From NCBI GenBank assembly GCA_944389935.1, contig CALXOE010000008.1, forward strand, positions 20,371 to 84,370: a stretch of DNA of 64,000 nucleotides. Reading direction: 5' to 3'. The stretch is from an uncultured Victivallis sp. GTDB lineage: Bacteria > Verrucomicrobiota > Lentisphaeria > Victivallales > Victivallaceae. Made by a program: the position numbers and the translations under genes. How positions within the stretch are numbered: the stretch's first letter is position 1; each line of letters starts with the position of its first letter. The notes under the pieces are model-generated. The model saw only the letters and a program-made list of their open reading frames with translations, searched no databases and was not told where the DNA came from. This document shows, in pieces, positions 24,698 to 33,630 of this stretch.

Positions 24698-26503
24698 ATG
24701 AGCATCTATCGCACCCACACCTGCGGAGAGCTCCGCAAATCCGAGGTCGGCAAGAGTGTCCGCCTCTCCGGCTGGATTCACAGTGTCCGCGACCACGGCG
24801 GCGTGATCTTCATCGATTTGCGCGACCACTACGGGATCACCCAGGTGGTGATCGATCCGGAATGCGCGTTCTATCAGTCGCTCGATCGCTGGCGCGTCGA
24901 GACGGTCGTGCGGTTTGACGGCAAAGTCGTCGCCCGTTCGGCCGAGACGGTCAATCCGAAGCTCGCGACCGGTGAAATCGAAGTGCAGGCGACCGACATG
25001 GAGATCCTCGGGGAGGCCGAGGTCCTGCCGTTCCTCGTTGCGAAAGACGACCAGGCGCCCGAGGCGCTGCGTCTCAAGTACCGTTTTCTCGATCTGCGGC
25101 GCGAGGAGCTGCACCGGAACATCATCCTGCGCAGCCAGGTCATCGCGGAGATCCGCCGCTACATGACTGCACTGGGATTCAACGAGTTCCAGACGCCGAT
25201 CCTGACCGCGAGCAGTCCGGAGGGCGCGCGCGACTATCTCGTGCCGTCGCGTCTGCATCCGGGGAAATTCTACGCGCTGCCGCAGGCGCCGCAGCAGTTC
25301 AAACAGCTGTTGATGGTGGCGGGGTTCGACCGCTACTTCCAGATTGCGCCGTGCTTCCGCGATGAAGATGCGCGGGCGGACCGCAGCCCCGGCGAATTCT
25401 ACCAGCTCGACGTGGAGATGAGTTTCGTCGAGCAGGACGATATCTTTGCGGTGATCGAAGGTCTGCTCGAGGATGTGTTCAGCAAGTTCAGCACGAAAGA
25501 GTTCTCGAAACCGCCGTTCGTGCGGCTGCCGTATCTCGAGGCGATGGACCGCTTCGGCTCCGACAAGCCGGATTTGCGCAACCCGCTTGAGATGATCGAC
25601 GTGACCGAACATTTCCGCGGCTGCGGCTTCCAGGCGTTCGCCGGAACTGTCGAAAAGGGCGGCGTCGTCCGCGCGATCAAGGCGCCGAAAGTCGCCGGAA
25701 AACCGCGTAAGTTCTTCGACGACCTCATCAAGTTCGCGCAGGAGAACGGCGCAAAGGGCATGGCTTATATCATCTGGACGGAAGAGGGCGAAAAGAGCCC
25801 GATCGTGAAGTTCCTGACTCCGGAGATCGTTGCCGCACTCAAAGAGACCGGCAAGGTGGAACCCGGCGATGCGCTCTTCTTCCTCGCGGACAAGAAGAAA
25901 GTTGTGCAGAAGATCGGCGGAGCGGTCATTCCGGAACTCGGGCGTCAGCTCGGTCTCATCAATCCGAATGAGTTCAAATTCTGCTGGATCATCGACTTCC
26001 CGATGTTCGAGGAGGACGAGGAAACGGGTCAGATCATCTTCTCGCACAACCCGTTCTCGATGCCGCAGGGCGGCATGGAAGCGCTGCAGAACAGGAATCC
26101 GCTTGAGATTCTCGCGTATCAGTACGACATCGTCTGCAACGGGATCGAACTTTCGTCGGGCGCGATCCGGAATCACCGTCCGGACATCATGTACAAGGCG
26201 TTCGAGATCGCCGGGTACGATCGCAGCGTAGTCGATGAGAAGTTCGGCGGGATGATTCATGCGTTCAAACTCGGTGCGCCTCCGCACGGCGGCATCGCCC
26301 CGGGTGTCGACCGCATGGTCATGCTGCTGACCGATTCGCCGAATATCCGCGAGGTCATTGCATTCCCGTTCAACCAGCAGGCGCAGGATCTGATGATGAA
26401 TGCCCCTGCGGAAGTTTCCATCAAACAGCTGCGTGAACTTCATATCGAGGTCAAGTTGCCGAAACGGCAGGAGAAGCCTGCCGCCGAAGCATCGCAGGGG
26501 TGA
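24698..26503 (+). CDS. aspS: Aspartate--tRNA ligase
   Basis: This 601-residue enzyme is the bacterial type of class II AspRS. It has an N-terminal OB-fold anticodon domain ([20 protein letters not shown]), a catalytic core with motif 2 around [19 protein letters not shown], a bacterial GAD insertion, and motif 3 [13 protein letters not shown]. Whether it also charges tRNA-Asn cannot be decided from sequence alone. A GAGATG context with AAGGA upstream sets the start. The next gene begins four bases after its stop. Confidence 0.96.
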   Translation: MSIYRTHTCGELRKSEVGKSVRLSGWIHSVRDHGGVIFIDLRDHYGITQVVIDPECAFYQSLDRWRVETVVRFDGKVVARSAETVNPKLATGEIEVQATDMEILGEAEVLPFLVAKDDQAPEALRLKYRFLDLRREELHRNIILRSQVIAEIRRYMTALGFNEFQTPILTASSPEGARDYLVPSRLHPGKFYALPQAPQQFKQLLMVAGFDRYFQIAPCFRDEDARADRSPGEFYQLDVEMSFVEQDDIFAVIEGLLEDVFSKFSTKEFSKPPFVRLPYLEAMDRFGSDKPDLRNPLEMIDVTEHFRGCGFQAFAGTVEKGGVVRAIKAPKVAGKPRKFFDDLIKFAQENGAKGMAYIIWTEEGEKSPIVKFLTPEIVAALKETGKVEPGDALFFLADKKKVVQKIGGAVIPELGRQLGLINPNEFKFCWIIDFPMFEEDEETGQIIFSHNPFSMPQGGMEALQNRNPLEILAYQYDIVCNGIELSSGAIRNHRPDIMYKAFEIAGYDRSVVDEKFGGMIHAFKLGAPPHGGIAPGVDRMVMLLTDSPNIREVIAFPFNQQAQDLMMNAPAEVSIKQLRELHIEVKLPKRQEKPAAEASQG

Positions 26504-26506
26504 TGC

Positions 26507-27511
26507 ATGGGAAGCGTTCGATTCCGGCTTGGAGCGTTTCTGCTCGTGTTTGCGGCGTCTGCCGCATTCGCGGGCGGAGATCTGCTGAAATGGATTCCGG
26601 CCGGAACCGAATATGTGGTCGGGGTCGATGCGGACTCTTTGCGCTCGCTCTCCTGTTTCCGGGAGTTGACGGAGAACGGGTCGGAAGCGGGGGAGGTTCT
26701 GGCGGAGTTTGAGCGCAATTACAATCTGCGTTTTTCCGACTGCGCGGATCTTCTGCTTGTCGGTGGCGGCTCGCATTTGCGCGGGCTGCTGGCGCAGTGC
26801 AAAGTTCCGGAATCGGAACTGGCGCGGCGACTGCGGAATTTCGGCAGCCGTTTCTCTCTGGAAGGGGAGGCCGGCCGCCGACTTTACTGTGTCCGGGCGG
26901 AGAATCCCGGGGGCGGAAATCCGGTGACCGTCGGGGCTGCCTATCTGGCTCCGGATGTGGTGCTTGCAACGGAACGGAAATACGTTGCGCCTTTTTTTGC
27001 CGCACTCACTGTTCCGGCGGAGAGACGGGGGAGCCGCATTGCCGGTCCGGCGGGAGAACCGCTTGCCTGGTGTTCCATCGATCTGAAATCGATTCTCTCG
27101 CGGGGGAGGAAAAAGACTCCGGGAGATCTCGGCGGAGCTCTGTTCAAAGGGGTGAATCTCATTTACGCGGAGTGGAATACGATCGGTGACGGTGAGTTCT
27201 GGCGGCTCGATGCGATTGCGCGATGTGACGACGGGAAAAGTGCGCAGCGGTTCGCTTTTGCCGTGCCGACCTGGTTGCAGCTCGGGGGCTCTCTGCTGTT
27301 TTCCGACGATCCCGTGCTCGGCAGGGAGTTTCTGAAGCGGGTGAGGGTTATGCCGGACGGGGATCGGGTGATTCTGGAACTGGAGATTCCGCGTCCGATG
27401 GCGGAGCGTCTGATCCGTTATTTCGGGGAGCAGGCGAAGAAACGGATCATTCCGCCGGATCCGGTTCCGCAGGATATCCGGAGGCCGCGTCTGGAGGGTG
27501 TGCGCGATTGA
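26507..27511 (+). CDS. Secreted hypothetical protein
   Basis: This 334-residue protein has a signal peptide (MGSVRFRLGAFLLVFAASAAFA, cleavage near FAGG). The mature part starts GGDLLKWIPAGTEYVVGVDADS, resembling DUF3352-like or similar envelope proteins that open with a statement of quantity-like beta strands. I cannot assign a function. It ends in a basic, proline-containing tail. Its stop overlaps the TTG start of the transglycosylase, so both are probably cotranslated with aspS transcription. Confidence 0.65.
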   Translation: MGSVRFRLGAFLLVFAASAAFAGGDLLKWIPAGTEYVVGVDADSLRSLSCFRELTENGSEAGEVLAEFERNYNLRFSDCADLLLVGGGSHLRGLLAQCKVPESELARRLRNFGSRFSLEGEAGRRLYCVRAENPGGGNPVTVGAAYLAPDVVLATERKYVAPFFAALTVPAERRGSRIAGPAGEPLAWCSIDLKSILSRGRKKTPGDLGGALFKGVNLIYAEWNTIGDGEFWRLDAIARCDDGKSAQRFAFAVPTWLQLGGSLLFSDDPVLGREFLKRVRVMPDGDRVILELEIPRPMAERLIRYFGEQAKKRIIPPDPVPQDIRRPRLEGVRD

Positions 27512-28092
27512 ACCGACGCCGTGTGAAATTGGTTCTCCGGTGGTCCGGAGTGGTGGTGCTGATTCTGATACTGGCGACGTTCTGGTTTCGTGAAGAGCTG
27601 CGGGATTTTGCGGTCGACGATACCCGGTATGCGGATGAGATCCGGGTCGCGGCGAATCGGAACGGGCTCGATCCGCAATTCGTCCGGGCGGTGGTTTTTC
27701 AGGAGAGTCGTTTCGATCCGTTCGCGCGCGGGCGGGCCGGAGAGGTCGGATTGATGCAGGTGCTTCCCTCGGGCGCGGCAGCGGAATGGGAACGAGTGAC
27801 GGGACGGAAGAAGCCCGGTACGAATGCTCTGTACGATCCGGCGGTGAATCTTGAGATCGGCTGCTGGTATCTCGCGCGCGGAATGCGGAAATATGCCGCT
27901 TACACGAATGTGCACGAACTGGCACTCGCACGTTACAATGCGGGGGAGAGCCGTTCGGAGAAGTGGAAACCGGAACGGAAAGACGGCGATGTGATCGGCC
28001 GGATCACGATTCCGAGTACGAAAGAATATGTCGCGAAGATCATGAGCCGTTACCGGGCGTACCGGGAAGCGGAGAAGAGCCGGGGACGCTGA
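27508..28092 (+). CDS. Membrane-anchored lytic murein transglycosylase (SLT family)
   Basis: This 194-residue enzyme should cleave peptidoglycan glycan strands. One N-terminal membrane helix (about 9-26) anchors it. The SLT domain follows, with the catalytic Glu at 66 in FQESRFDP, then GLMQV at 81-85 and the YNAG motif near the C-terminus. The start is a TTG at 27508 that overlaps the previous stop, with GGAGGG ten bases upstream; a GTG a few codons later is possible. The context is an envelope and export gene group. Confidence 0.85.
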   Translation: MNRRRVKLVLRWSGVVVLILILATFWFREELRDFAVDDTRYADEIRVAANRNGLDPQFVRAVVFQESRFDPFARGRAGEVGLMQVLPSGAAAEWERVTGRKKPGTNALYDPAVNLEIGCWYLARGMRKYAAYTNVHELALARYNAGESRSEKWKPERKDGDVIGRITIPSTKEYVAKIMSRYRAYREAEKSRGR

Positions 28093-28133
28093 AGAGAGCG
28101 TTCCGCAGCCGGCAACCGGGAGATGAGGAGAAA

Positions 28134-28868
28134 ATGAGTGTGAAAACATGGATGTTGCTGGGAACGGCGCTCGGAGTCGCTGCGCTGTCCTCTGCGGCGG
28201 AGCCGCCGGCGGTATCCGACGATGCGAAGCCCTCGCCGGATGCGGCCTGGTGTACGCAGTTTGATGATCCGGCGAAGCTTGAGAGTGACTGGAGATTTGA
28301 CGGCAGTCGGTTTCTGGTTCCCCGGACCCGATTTACCGTGGCGTCGGAGCCGACCGCGTCGGACGGGAAGATCATGGCGGTGGACGCCGGGAAATCGACC
28401 GGTGTAATGCTCGCGGCGCCGTCGAAAGTCGATTTGACGAAGACTCCGGTCATGCGCTGGCGCTGGCGGGTGGTCAAGCCGATCGAACTGAAACCCGGGG
28501 AAGAAGAGCCGGACGATCAGGCCGTGGTGCTCTATTTCGGTGACGGTACGCTGCTGAAGCAGCGCTGTGTCGGTTACCGTTGGGAGGTGAATACTCCGGT
28601 CGGCCACAGCGGGCTCAGAAAATACGCCGCGGGGATGATGACCGTCAGCCACAAGACGCTGCGCAATCGGACCACGCCGCCCGGCGTCTGGGTGACGGAG
28701 GAACGCAATGTGGTTGAGGATTATCGCAAGGCTTACGGCAAAATGCCGGATCCCTATTTTATCATAAGCGTCGGGGCGAACAGTCAGTATTCCGGTTCGA
28801 ACAGCCGCGCCGAGATCGATTTCATCGAATTCATCCCGGAACGCGGAAAGGAAAAAGCGGCGGAATAG
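28134..28868 (+). CDS. DUF3047-like secreted protein
   Basis: This 244-residue protein has a signal peptide (MSVKTWMLLGTALGVAALSSAA). It contains MRWRWRVVKP, an acidic segment, then DDQAVVLYFGDG, which recall the DUF3047 family of secreted proteins of unknown function. The C-terminal YFIISVGANSQYSGSNSRAEIDFIEF looks like a beta-sandwich edge, as in carbohydrate-binding-like folds. The frame is open upstream in the transglycosylase end, but GAGGAGA precedes the ATG at 28134. It lies 79 bases before tatA. Confidence 0.75.
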   Translation: MSVKTWMLLGTALGVAALSSAAEPPAVSDDAKPSPDAAWCTQFDDPAKLESDWRFDGSRFLVPRTRFTVASEPTASDGKIMAVDAGKSTGVMLAAPSKVDLTKTPVMRWRWRVVKPIELKPGEEEPDDQAVVLYFGDGTLLKQRCVGYRWEVNTPVGHSGLRKYAAGMMTVSHKTLRNRTTPPGVWVTEERNVVEDYRKAYGKMPDPYFIISVGANSQYSGSNSRAEIDFIEFIPERGKEKAAE

Positions 28869-28947
28869 AAGATCCCGGCGGGCAGCCGGGCGTCATCGAC
28901 GTCATGACAGGGACAGATTAAGGAAGAGAAAAAGGAGGAGACCGGGC

Positions 28948-29172
28948 ATGGGAAACATCGGCTGGATGGAACTGATCGTGATTTTCTGCGTGGTGCTGCT
29001 CTTCTTCGGGGCAAGACGGATTCCCGAGGTGGCGCGCGCATTGGGGAAAGCCTCGCGTGAATTCAAAAACGCCCGCGACTCGGTGGTCAGCGAAGTGAAA
29101 GAGAATTTCACGGAGGAGGATCCGCAGAAAGCCGCGAAACAGCTTCCCCGTTACGATAAGAAAGACGAATGA
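28948..29172 (+). CDS. tatA: Twin-arginine translocase subunit TatA
   Basis: TatA oligomerises to form the conduit for folded proteins in the Tat pathway. The 74-residue protein has an N-terminal membrane helix with the GNIGWMELIVIF opening and the FFGARRIPEVARALGKA hinge and amphipathic helix, all classical. A charged tail follows. No separate TatB is present, so this is probably a two-component TatAC system with TatA doing both jobs. Its stop overlaps the tatC start by four bases. Confidence 0.93.
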   Translation: MGNIGWMELIVIFCVVLLFFGARRIPEVARALGKASREFKNARDSVVSEVKENFTEEDPQKAAKQLPRYDKKDE

Positions 29173-30104
29173 ACATCGGCGGAACGGATTCGAGTTTTCT
29201 CGATCACCTCGAGGCGCTGCGGCGGGCATTGTGGCGCAGCGTCGCGGCGATAGCGGTGTTTCTGATTCCCGGGGTGTTTGCGGCGATGCCGGCGCTGGAG
29301 TGGCTGGTGCGGTACAGCTGCCCCGCTGAGATCAAACTCAATTATTTCACGCCGATGGAGCCGCTGCTGGTGCAGTTGAAGCTCGGGCTGATTCTGGCGG
29401 TGATCGCGGCGATGCCGGTCATTTTGTATCAGCTTGCGGGTTTTGTGGCTCCGGGGCTGTATGAGCATGAGCGTCGCGCGTGCCGACGGGTTATCTGGGC
29501 GGCGCTCGGGCTGTTTCTGGCGGGGGCGTCGCTCGGTCTGTTTCTGGTGACGCCGCTCATGATGCGTTTTTCGGCGCAGTTTGCGTCGGAGGCGCTCTCT
29601 CCGGTGATCGGGATCGGGGGCTTTGTGAATCTCGTCGGATTGCTCACGCTGAGTTTCGGGATCATGTTTCAGCTTCCGGTGGTGATGGTGTTTCTGGTGC
29701 GTTTCGGCGTAGTGGAGCTTGCGACGCTGCGGCGCAGCCGCCCGATCGCGGTGACGATCATCTTCATTCTGGCGGCGATTCTGACGCCGCCGGATATTGT
29801 GAGTCAGCTTCTGCTCGGGGTTCCGACCTGGCTGCTGTTCGAGATTGCGCTGCTCATTGCGGGTCGTGGAGAAAAGCGGAAGTCCTCCGGGAAGAGGTCA
29901 GAGGAGGGCGCGGAGGAGGAAGAAGCCTGCCCGGAAACGTCGGACGAAGAGGAGATGCACGAGCCGGAACCATACGCCGGGCGTCCGGAAGAAAACACGA
30001 TGGATGCTGTTTATCGCGATTCGTATCGGAAAAAACGGCGAAAAAACCGCCATTTCGGAGTGATAAGCGGTCATTATCGTGGAAAAAGGGGGGCGAAAAA
30101 GTGA
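29169..30104 (+). CDS. tatC: Twin-arginine translocase subunit TatC with long charged tail
   Basis: TatC is the multispanning receptor for twin-arginine signal peptides. The protein has SSFLDHLEALRRALWRS at the start, FTPMEPLLVQLKLGL, and ILTPPDIVSQLLLGVPTWLLFE before its last helix, all conserved. At 311 residues it is longer than usual (about 250). After the last helix lies a cytoplasmic tail of about 80 residues, first acidic then very basic (KKRRKNR, GKRGAKK). The stop overlaps the GTG start of the next gene. Confidence 0.93.
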   Translation: MNIGGTDSSFLDHLEALRRALWRSVAAIAVFLIPGVFAAMPALEWLVRYSCPAEIKLNYFTPMEPLLVQLKLGLILAVIAAMPVILYQLAGFVAPGLYEHERRACRRVIWAALGLFLAGASLGLFLVTPLMMRFSAQFASEALSPVIGIGGFVNLVGLLTLSFGIMFQLPVVMVFLVRFGVVELATLRRSRPIAVTIIFILAAILTPPDIVSQLLLGVPTWLLFEIALLIAGRGEKRKSSGKRSEEGAEEEEACPETSDEEEMHEPEPYAGRPEENTMDAVYRDSYRKKRRKNRHFGVISGHYRGKRGAKK

Positions 30105-30985
30105 AAAAAAAGAGAAAATCTCGCTTTTTTAACGATTTACGCTTGCGAAAATGTATTTTCGGGTTTATGTTAATTACTCTTGTGGTGTGCAGTGTTGAGA
30201 AGACCTGTGCCGACGAGACGGTCTCCGGGGGTGGAGCTTCAGGGGCAGTGGTGACGATCCGGCCGAACGATGCTGAACGGCTGCGTGAGTTGAACCGGCT
30301 GCGGGAAGAGGCGATGCTGAACGCGGAGAAGATGAAAAGGCTTGAGTTAGAGCTGGAGGCTTCAAAAGAAGCTGCGGCGAAACTGGAAGCCGAGTTGATT
30401 GAGTTGAGGACAAAACTACAAGCGGAAAACGAGAGAAGTCGTCAGCTGCAGCTGTGGCTCGCAGGTGTCCGGGCAGAGGGGACAGTGCGAAAAGCCGGCG
30501 AGCGGGAAGAACAGATGCTGCAGGCGATCGGGAAGCTCTCGGAAGACGGAGTCGGGCTCGCCCTCGAGGCCGTTGATTTCTGCGACCAGGTGCAAACTCT
30601 TCTGCAGGAGCTGCCGATCGGGAAGGTGAGGCAGGCGGAATACCGGCTGAGGCTGGACGGTCTTGCGAGGAGGGCGCGCCGGTTCATTGCGATGGCGGAT
30701 GGGCCTGCTGAGCCGCGAACGGGGATGGATGCGCTGCGAACGTGTCGGATCCTGGCGGTGGATCGGGATCTGCGTATCGCGATACTGTCCGTGGGGTCGG
30801 TCAAGGGGGCGTTTGCCGGAATGATCTACCACGTCGGGAAAGACCGGGAGGAGCAGCTCAAGGTGGTCAGTGTGCGGCCATCCGTCGCAGCGGCTGTTCT
30901 GATTCGGGGCAGTATCGAAAAGTTGTCTCCTGGGATGGAGGCTGCGGCGGGAGAAGAGAGGGCTGTGGAAGAATCGGGAAGGTGA
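30101..30985 (+). CDS. Coiled-coil envelope protein of unknown function
   Basis: The 294-residue protein starts at a GTG overlapping the tatC stop, with GGGGGG upstream. A basic N-terminus (KKKRKSR) and a hydrophobic segment (about 18-35) suggest a signal anchor. Residues of about 55-115 form a strong coiled coil (LRELNRLREEAMLNAEKM and on). The C-terminal part (CRILAVDRDLRIAILSVGSV ... GSIEKLSPGMEA) looks like a small beta domain. I do not recognise the family. It sits between tatC and the ribosomal protein genes. Confidence 0.7.
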   Translation: MKKKRKSRFFNDLRLRKCIFGFMLITLVVCSVEKTCADETVSGGGASGAVVTIRPNDAERLRELNRLREEAMLNAEKMKRLELELEASKEAAAKLEAELIELRTKLQAENERSRQLQLWLAGVRAEGTVRKAGEREEQMLQAIGKLSEDGVGLALEAVDFCDQVQTLLQELPIGKVRQAEYRLRLDGLARRARRFIAMADGPAEPRTGMDALRTCRILAVDRDLRIAILSVGSVKGAFAGMIYHVGKDREEQLKVVSVRPSVAAAVLIRGSIEKLSPGMEAAAGEERAVEESGR

Positions 30986-31014
30986 CTTCCGGGCCCTGAA
31001 ATTAGGAAAAATAT

Positions 31015-31043
31015 GGAACGAACGGCGTAGAGCGGTCCGTTCC
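31015..31043 (+). other. Imperfect hairpin in the leader of the ribosomal protein cluster
   Basis: GGAACGAACGGC (31015-31026) and GCGGTCCGTTCC (31032-31043) pair imperfectly around a 5-base loop, 21 bases before rplV. It could be a leader structure or a weak terminator, but there is no T-run. The evidence is slight. Confidence 0.3.
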
Positions 31044-31063
31044 GGAAACTCGAGAACCAGATT

Positions 31064-31396
31064 ATGGAAGTAAGAGCTTTGACAAGGAATGTGCGGATCA
31101 GTCCGGAGAAGGCGCGGCACGTGTCCCGCCTGATCCAGGGGAAGTCCGCAGTCGAGGCGCTGGCGATCGTCGATCTGAGCCCGCGCAAGGCGGCCGGGCT
31201 GCTGGGAGACACGCTGCGCTCCGCCGTGGCCAATGCTGAGAACAACCTTGATGTGAACCGGAAAGAGCTGACCGTGAAAGCGGCGCTGGTCTCTCCGGGG
31301 CCGATCATCAAGCGTTTTCGTGCGAAAGCGCGGGGATCGGCGGGCCGGATCCGCAAGCGGACCAGCCATCTGGAAATTATTTTGACGGATAACTAG
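31064..31396 (+). CDS. rplV: 50S ribosomal protein L22 (uL22)
   Basis: This 110-residue protein has the L22 signature VRISPEKARHVSRLIQGK and the hairpin region FRAKARGSAGRIRKRTSH that lines the exit tunnel. The genes that usually precede rplV (rpsJ, rplC, rplD, rplW, rplB, rpsS) are absent upstream; tatC and a coiled-coil gene lie there instead. It begins the ribosomal protein cluster here, 18 bases before rpsC. Confidence 0.95.
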   Translation: MEVRALTRNVRISPEKARHVSRLIQGKSAVEALAIVDLSPRKAAGLLGDTLRSAVANAENNLDVNRKELTVKAALVSPGPIIKRFRAKARGSAGRIRKRTSHLEIILTDN

Positions 31397-31414
31397 AGGA
31401 TAGGGGATTGAATC

Positions 31415-32122
31415 GTGGGACAGAAAGTTAATCCGATTGGATTGAGAACAGCCCTCACCAAGAATTGGGAATCCCGTTGGTTTCCGAGCAAGGCGTTCGG
31501 CGGCAAGAATCTGTTTGGCGAATGGCTGCATGAAGATCTTGCGATCCGCAAGTACATCAAGGAGAAATTTGCGGCTGCGGCGATCGCGCGGATTCAGATT
31601 GAGCGGTTTGCGAACCGTGTGCGGGTCATTATTTCGTCGGCGCGTCCGGGGCTTCTGATCGGCAAGAAAGGAGCCGAGCTCGATGCGCTTCGCGCGGAGA
31701 TTGCGAAGCTGGTGGCGGGCAAGGAAGTGTTCACTGAGATCGTTGAGATCCGGCGTGCAGAGACGAACGCGCAGCTGGTTGCTGAGAGCATTGCACAGCA
31801 GCTGGAGCGTCGTATTGGTTTCCGCCGTGCGATGAAGCGCGCCATCCAGACCGCGATGGAGATGGGTGTGGACGGCATCAAGATCAACTGTGCCGGGCGT
31901 CTCGGCGGGGCTGAGCTTGCGCGTGAGGAGCAGTACAAGGAAGGCCGAGTTCCGCTTCACACGCTGAAAGCGAATATCGATTACGGTTTCACCGAGGCGA
32001 ACACCACTGCCGGTAAGATCGGTGTCAAGGTTTGGATTTGTCACAAAGACTCTACTGAGGAACAAGATTATGCCGTTAATGCCAAAAAGAGTAAAGTACA
32101 GAAAGGTTCAGCGCGGAAGTAA
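31415..32122 (+). CDS. rpsC: 30S ribosomal protein S3 (uS3)
   Basis: S3 (235 residues) has the normal start [20 protein letters not shown], a KH domain ([17 protein letters not shown]) and the C-terminal domain with [20 protein letters not shown]. Translation starts at GTG. The last 17 codons overlap the start of rplP in another frame, a 53-base overlap. The C-terminal tail after VKVWICHKD is therefore encoded on top of the L16 start. Confidence 0.95.
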   Translation: MGQKVNPIGLRTALTKNWESRWFPSKAFGGKNLFGEWLHEDLAIRKYIKEKFAAAAIARIQIERFANRVRVIISSARPGLLIGKKGAELDALRAEIAKLVAGKEVFTEIVEIRRAETNAQLVAESIAQQLERRIGFRRAMKRAIQTAMEMGVDGIKINCAGRLGGAELAREEQYKEGRVPLHTLKANIDYGFTEANTTAGKIGVKVWICHKDSTEEQDYAVNAKKSKVQKGSARK

Positions 32123-32483
32123 CGCCGGACTGGCCACGTCCAACAATAAACTGGACTTCGGCGATTTCGCGTTGCAGGCGCTGACCCGCGGGTACGTTAC
32201 GAATAATCAGATTGAAGCCGCGCGTGTTGCGATCAACCGTCATCTGAAGCGTCGCGGCAAAGTGTGGATCCGCATGTTCCCGTTCCGTTCTTTCACGAAG
32301 AAGCCGTTGGAAGTCCGTATGGGCAAGGGAAAAGGTGCGGTGGAAGGTTGGGTCGCTCCGGTTCTGCCGGGCCGGGTTCTGTTTGAGGTTTCCGGCTGCA
32401 GTGAATCGGTTGCGAAAGAAGCGATGAGCCGTGCGGCGAACAAGCTGTGCTTGCGTTGCAAGTTTCTGGCCCGGGAAGATTGA
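32070..32483 (+). CDS. rplP: 50S ribosomal protein L16 (uL16)
   Basis: L16 (137 residues) opens [16 protein letters not shown] and contains [20 protein letters not shown] and the conserved [13 protein letters not shown]. The frame is open upstream, but GAGG lies ten bases before the ATG at 32070 and this start gives the normal protein. The gene begins inside rpsC. Confidence 0.94.
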   Translation: MPLMPKRVKYRKVQRGSNAGLATSNNKLDFGDFALQALTRGYVTNNQIEAARVAINRHLKRRGKVWIRMFPFRSFTKKPLEVRMGKGKGAVEGWVAPVLPGRVLFEVSGCSESVAKEAMSRAANKLCLRCKFLARED

Positions 32484-32498
32484 TTGAGGTTGCATAAA

Positions 32499-32696
32499 AT
32501 GAAGATCAAGGAAATCCGTGAGCTTTCGGATGCGGAGCTGGTGAGCAAGATCGCCGATCTGCAGCGGGAGAAGTTGAACCTCAAGATCCAGTCGCGTACG
32601 GGTCAGCTTGAGAAGACCGCCCGAGTCCGGCAGATCCGCCGTGACATCGCGCGCATTTACACCGAACAGACCGCCCGGGCGGCGAAAGTCCAGTGA
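32499..32696 (+). CDS. rpmC: 50S ribosomal protein L29 (uL29)
   Basis: L29 is a 65-residue two-helix protein near the exit tunnel. [18 protein letters not shown] and [14 protein letters not shown] are typical. GAGG precedes the ATG at 32499; a TTG five codons upstream is less likely. It lies 15 bases after rplP. Confidence 0.94.
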   Translation: MKIKEIRELSDAELVSKIADLQREKLNLKIQSRTGQLEKTARVRQIRRDIARIYTEQTARAAKVQ

Positions 32697-32704
32697 GGGA
32701 TAAA

Positions 32705-32983
32705 ATGAGTGATGCTGTTGTTGAAGTCCGGGGTCACCGGAAGGAACGGGTCGGCGTGGTTGTGAGCGACGTTCAGGACAAGACCATCGTTGTGAAGGTC
32801 GACCGCCGCACGCCGCATCCGCTGTATCAGAAGATCGTGAAGGTCAGCAAGAAATTCACGGCACATGATGAGAAGAACGAGGCGAAGAAGGGTGATACCG
32901 TGCGTATTGCCGAGACTCGTCCGTTGAGCAAGAACAAGTGCTGGCGGCTGCTGGAGATCATCAGCCGTCCGGAGCAGGAATAA
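32705..32983 (+). CDS. rpsQ: 30S ribosomal protein S17 (uS17)
   Basis: S17 (92 residues) is an OB-fold protein with [20 protein letters not shown] and the later [18 protein letters not shown] chose the ATG at 32705 with GAGGG five bases before it, rather than a GTG overlapping the rpmC stop. Confidence 0.93.
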   Translation: MSDAVVEVRGHRKERVGVVVSDVQDKTIVVKVDRRTPHPLYQKIVKVSKKFTAHDEKNEAKKGDTVRIAETRPLSKNKCWRLLEIISRPEQE

Positions 32984-33001
32984 CCTTCAGGAGATCGTGC
33001 A

Positions 33002-33367
33002 ATGATTCAGATGCAGTCAATTCTGGAGGTCGCCGACAATTCCGGAGCGAAGTCGATTCTGACGATGTCGGTTCTGGGTCAGGCCCGGACGACTGCGGGG
33101 GTTGGTGACATCATCACCGGCGCCGTGCAGGAGGCTCTTCCGGATGGTTCGGTGAAAAAGGGGCAGGTGGTGAAAGCGGTGGTGGTCCGTACTGCGGCGA
33201 AGATTCGTCGTCCGGACGGCTCCTATCTGCGGTTCGACAAGAACGCCGCGGTGCTCATCGACAAGGACAAAAACCCGGTCGGTACCCGTATTTTCGGGCC
33301 GGTGGCGCGTGAGTTGCGGGACAAGGATTTCATGAAGATCATCTCGCTTGCGCCGGAGGTGCTTTGA
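33002..33367 (+). CDS. rplN: 50S ribosomal protein L14 (uL14)
   Basis: L14 (121 residues) starts [19 protein letters not shown]. It includes [27 protein letters not shown] and ends with [13 protein letters not shown], all strongly conserved. The stop overlaps the rplX start by one base. Confidence 0.96.
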   Translation: MIQMQSILEVADNSGAKSILTMSVLGQARTTAGVGDIITGAVQEALPDGSVKKGQVVKAVVVRTAAKIRRPDGSYLRFDKNAAVLIDKDKNPVGTRIFGPVARELRDKDFMKIISLAPEVL

Positions 33368-33624
33368 TGAAAAAATATCACGTCAAGAAAGGCGACAAAG
33401 TTGTGGTGAACTCCGGCAACTTCAAGGGTGAGGAAGCGACGATTGCCGCGATTCTCACGAAGAAGGACCGGGTTGTTCTCTCGTTCACGTCCAACAAGGA
33501 TCGCGCGATCGGCAAGCGGACGGTGAAGAAGAGCAAGCTCAATCCGAACGGTGGAATGATCGAGCGTTCGGTGTCTGTGCATGTCTCGAACGTCAATCCC
33601 GTTGCCGCGGAAAAGACGGAGTAG
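33367..33624 (+). CDS. rplX: 50S ribosomal protein L24 (uL24)
   Basis: L24 (85 residues) has the KOW motif in KKGDKVVVNSGNFKGEEATI. I chose the ATG that shares its first base with the rplN stop (TGATG). The C-terminal part ends in a short acidic tail. It lies six bases before rplE. Confidence 0.93.
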   Translation: MKKYHVKKGDKVVVNSGNFKGEEATIAAILTKKDRVVLSFTSNKDRAIGKRTVKKSKLNPNGGMIERSVSVHVSNVNPVAAEKTE

Positions 33625-33630
33625 TGAAAA

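Noticed and set aside
24635..27931. A 1098-codon open frame antisense to aspS and its neighbours
   Set aside because: It runs opposite to clearly real genes with conserved motifs, is very rich in Arg, His and Glu, and resembles no family. Long antisense frames arise here from G+C-rich codon use.
31012..31029. Five-codon leader peptide (ATG GAA CGA ACG GCG TAG) upstream of rplV
   Set aside because: An AGGA precedes it, but so short a frame can occur by chance and no attenuator structure is clear.
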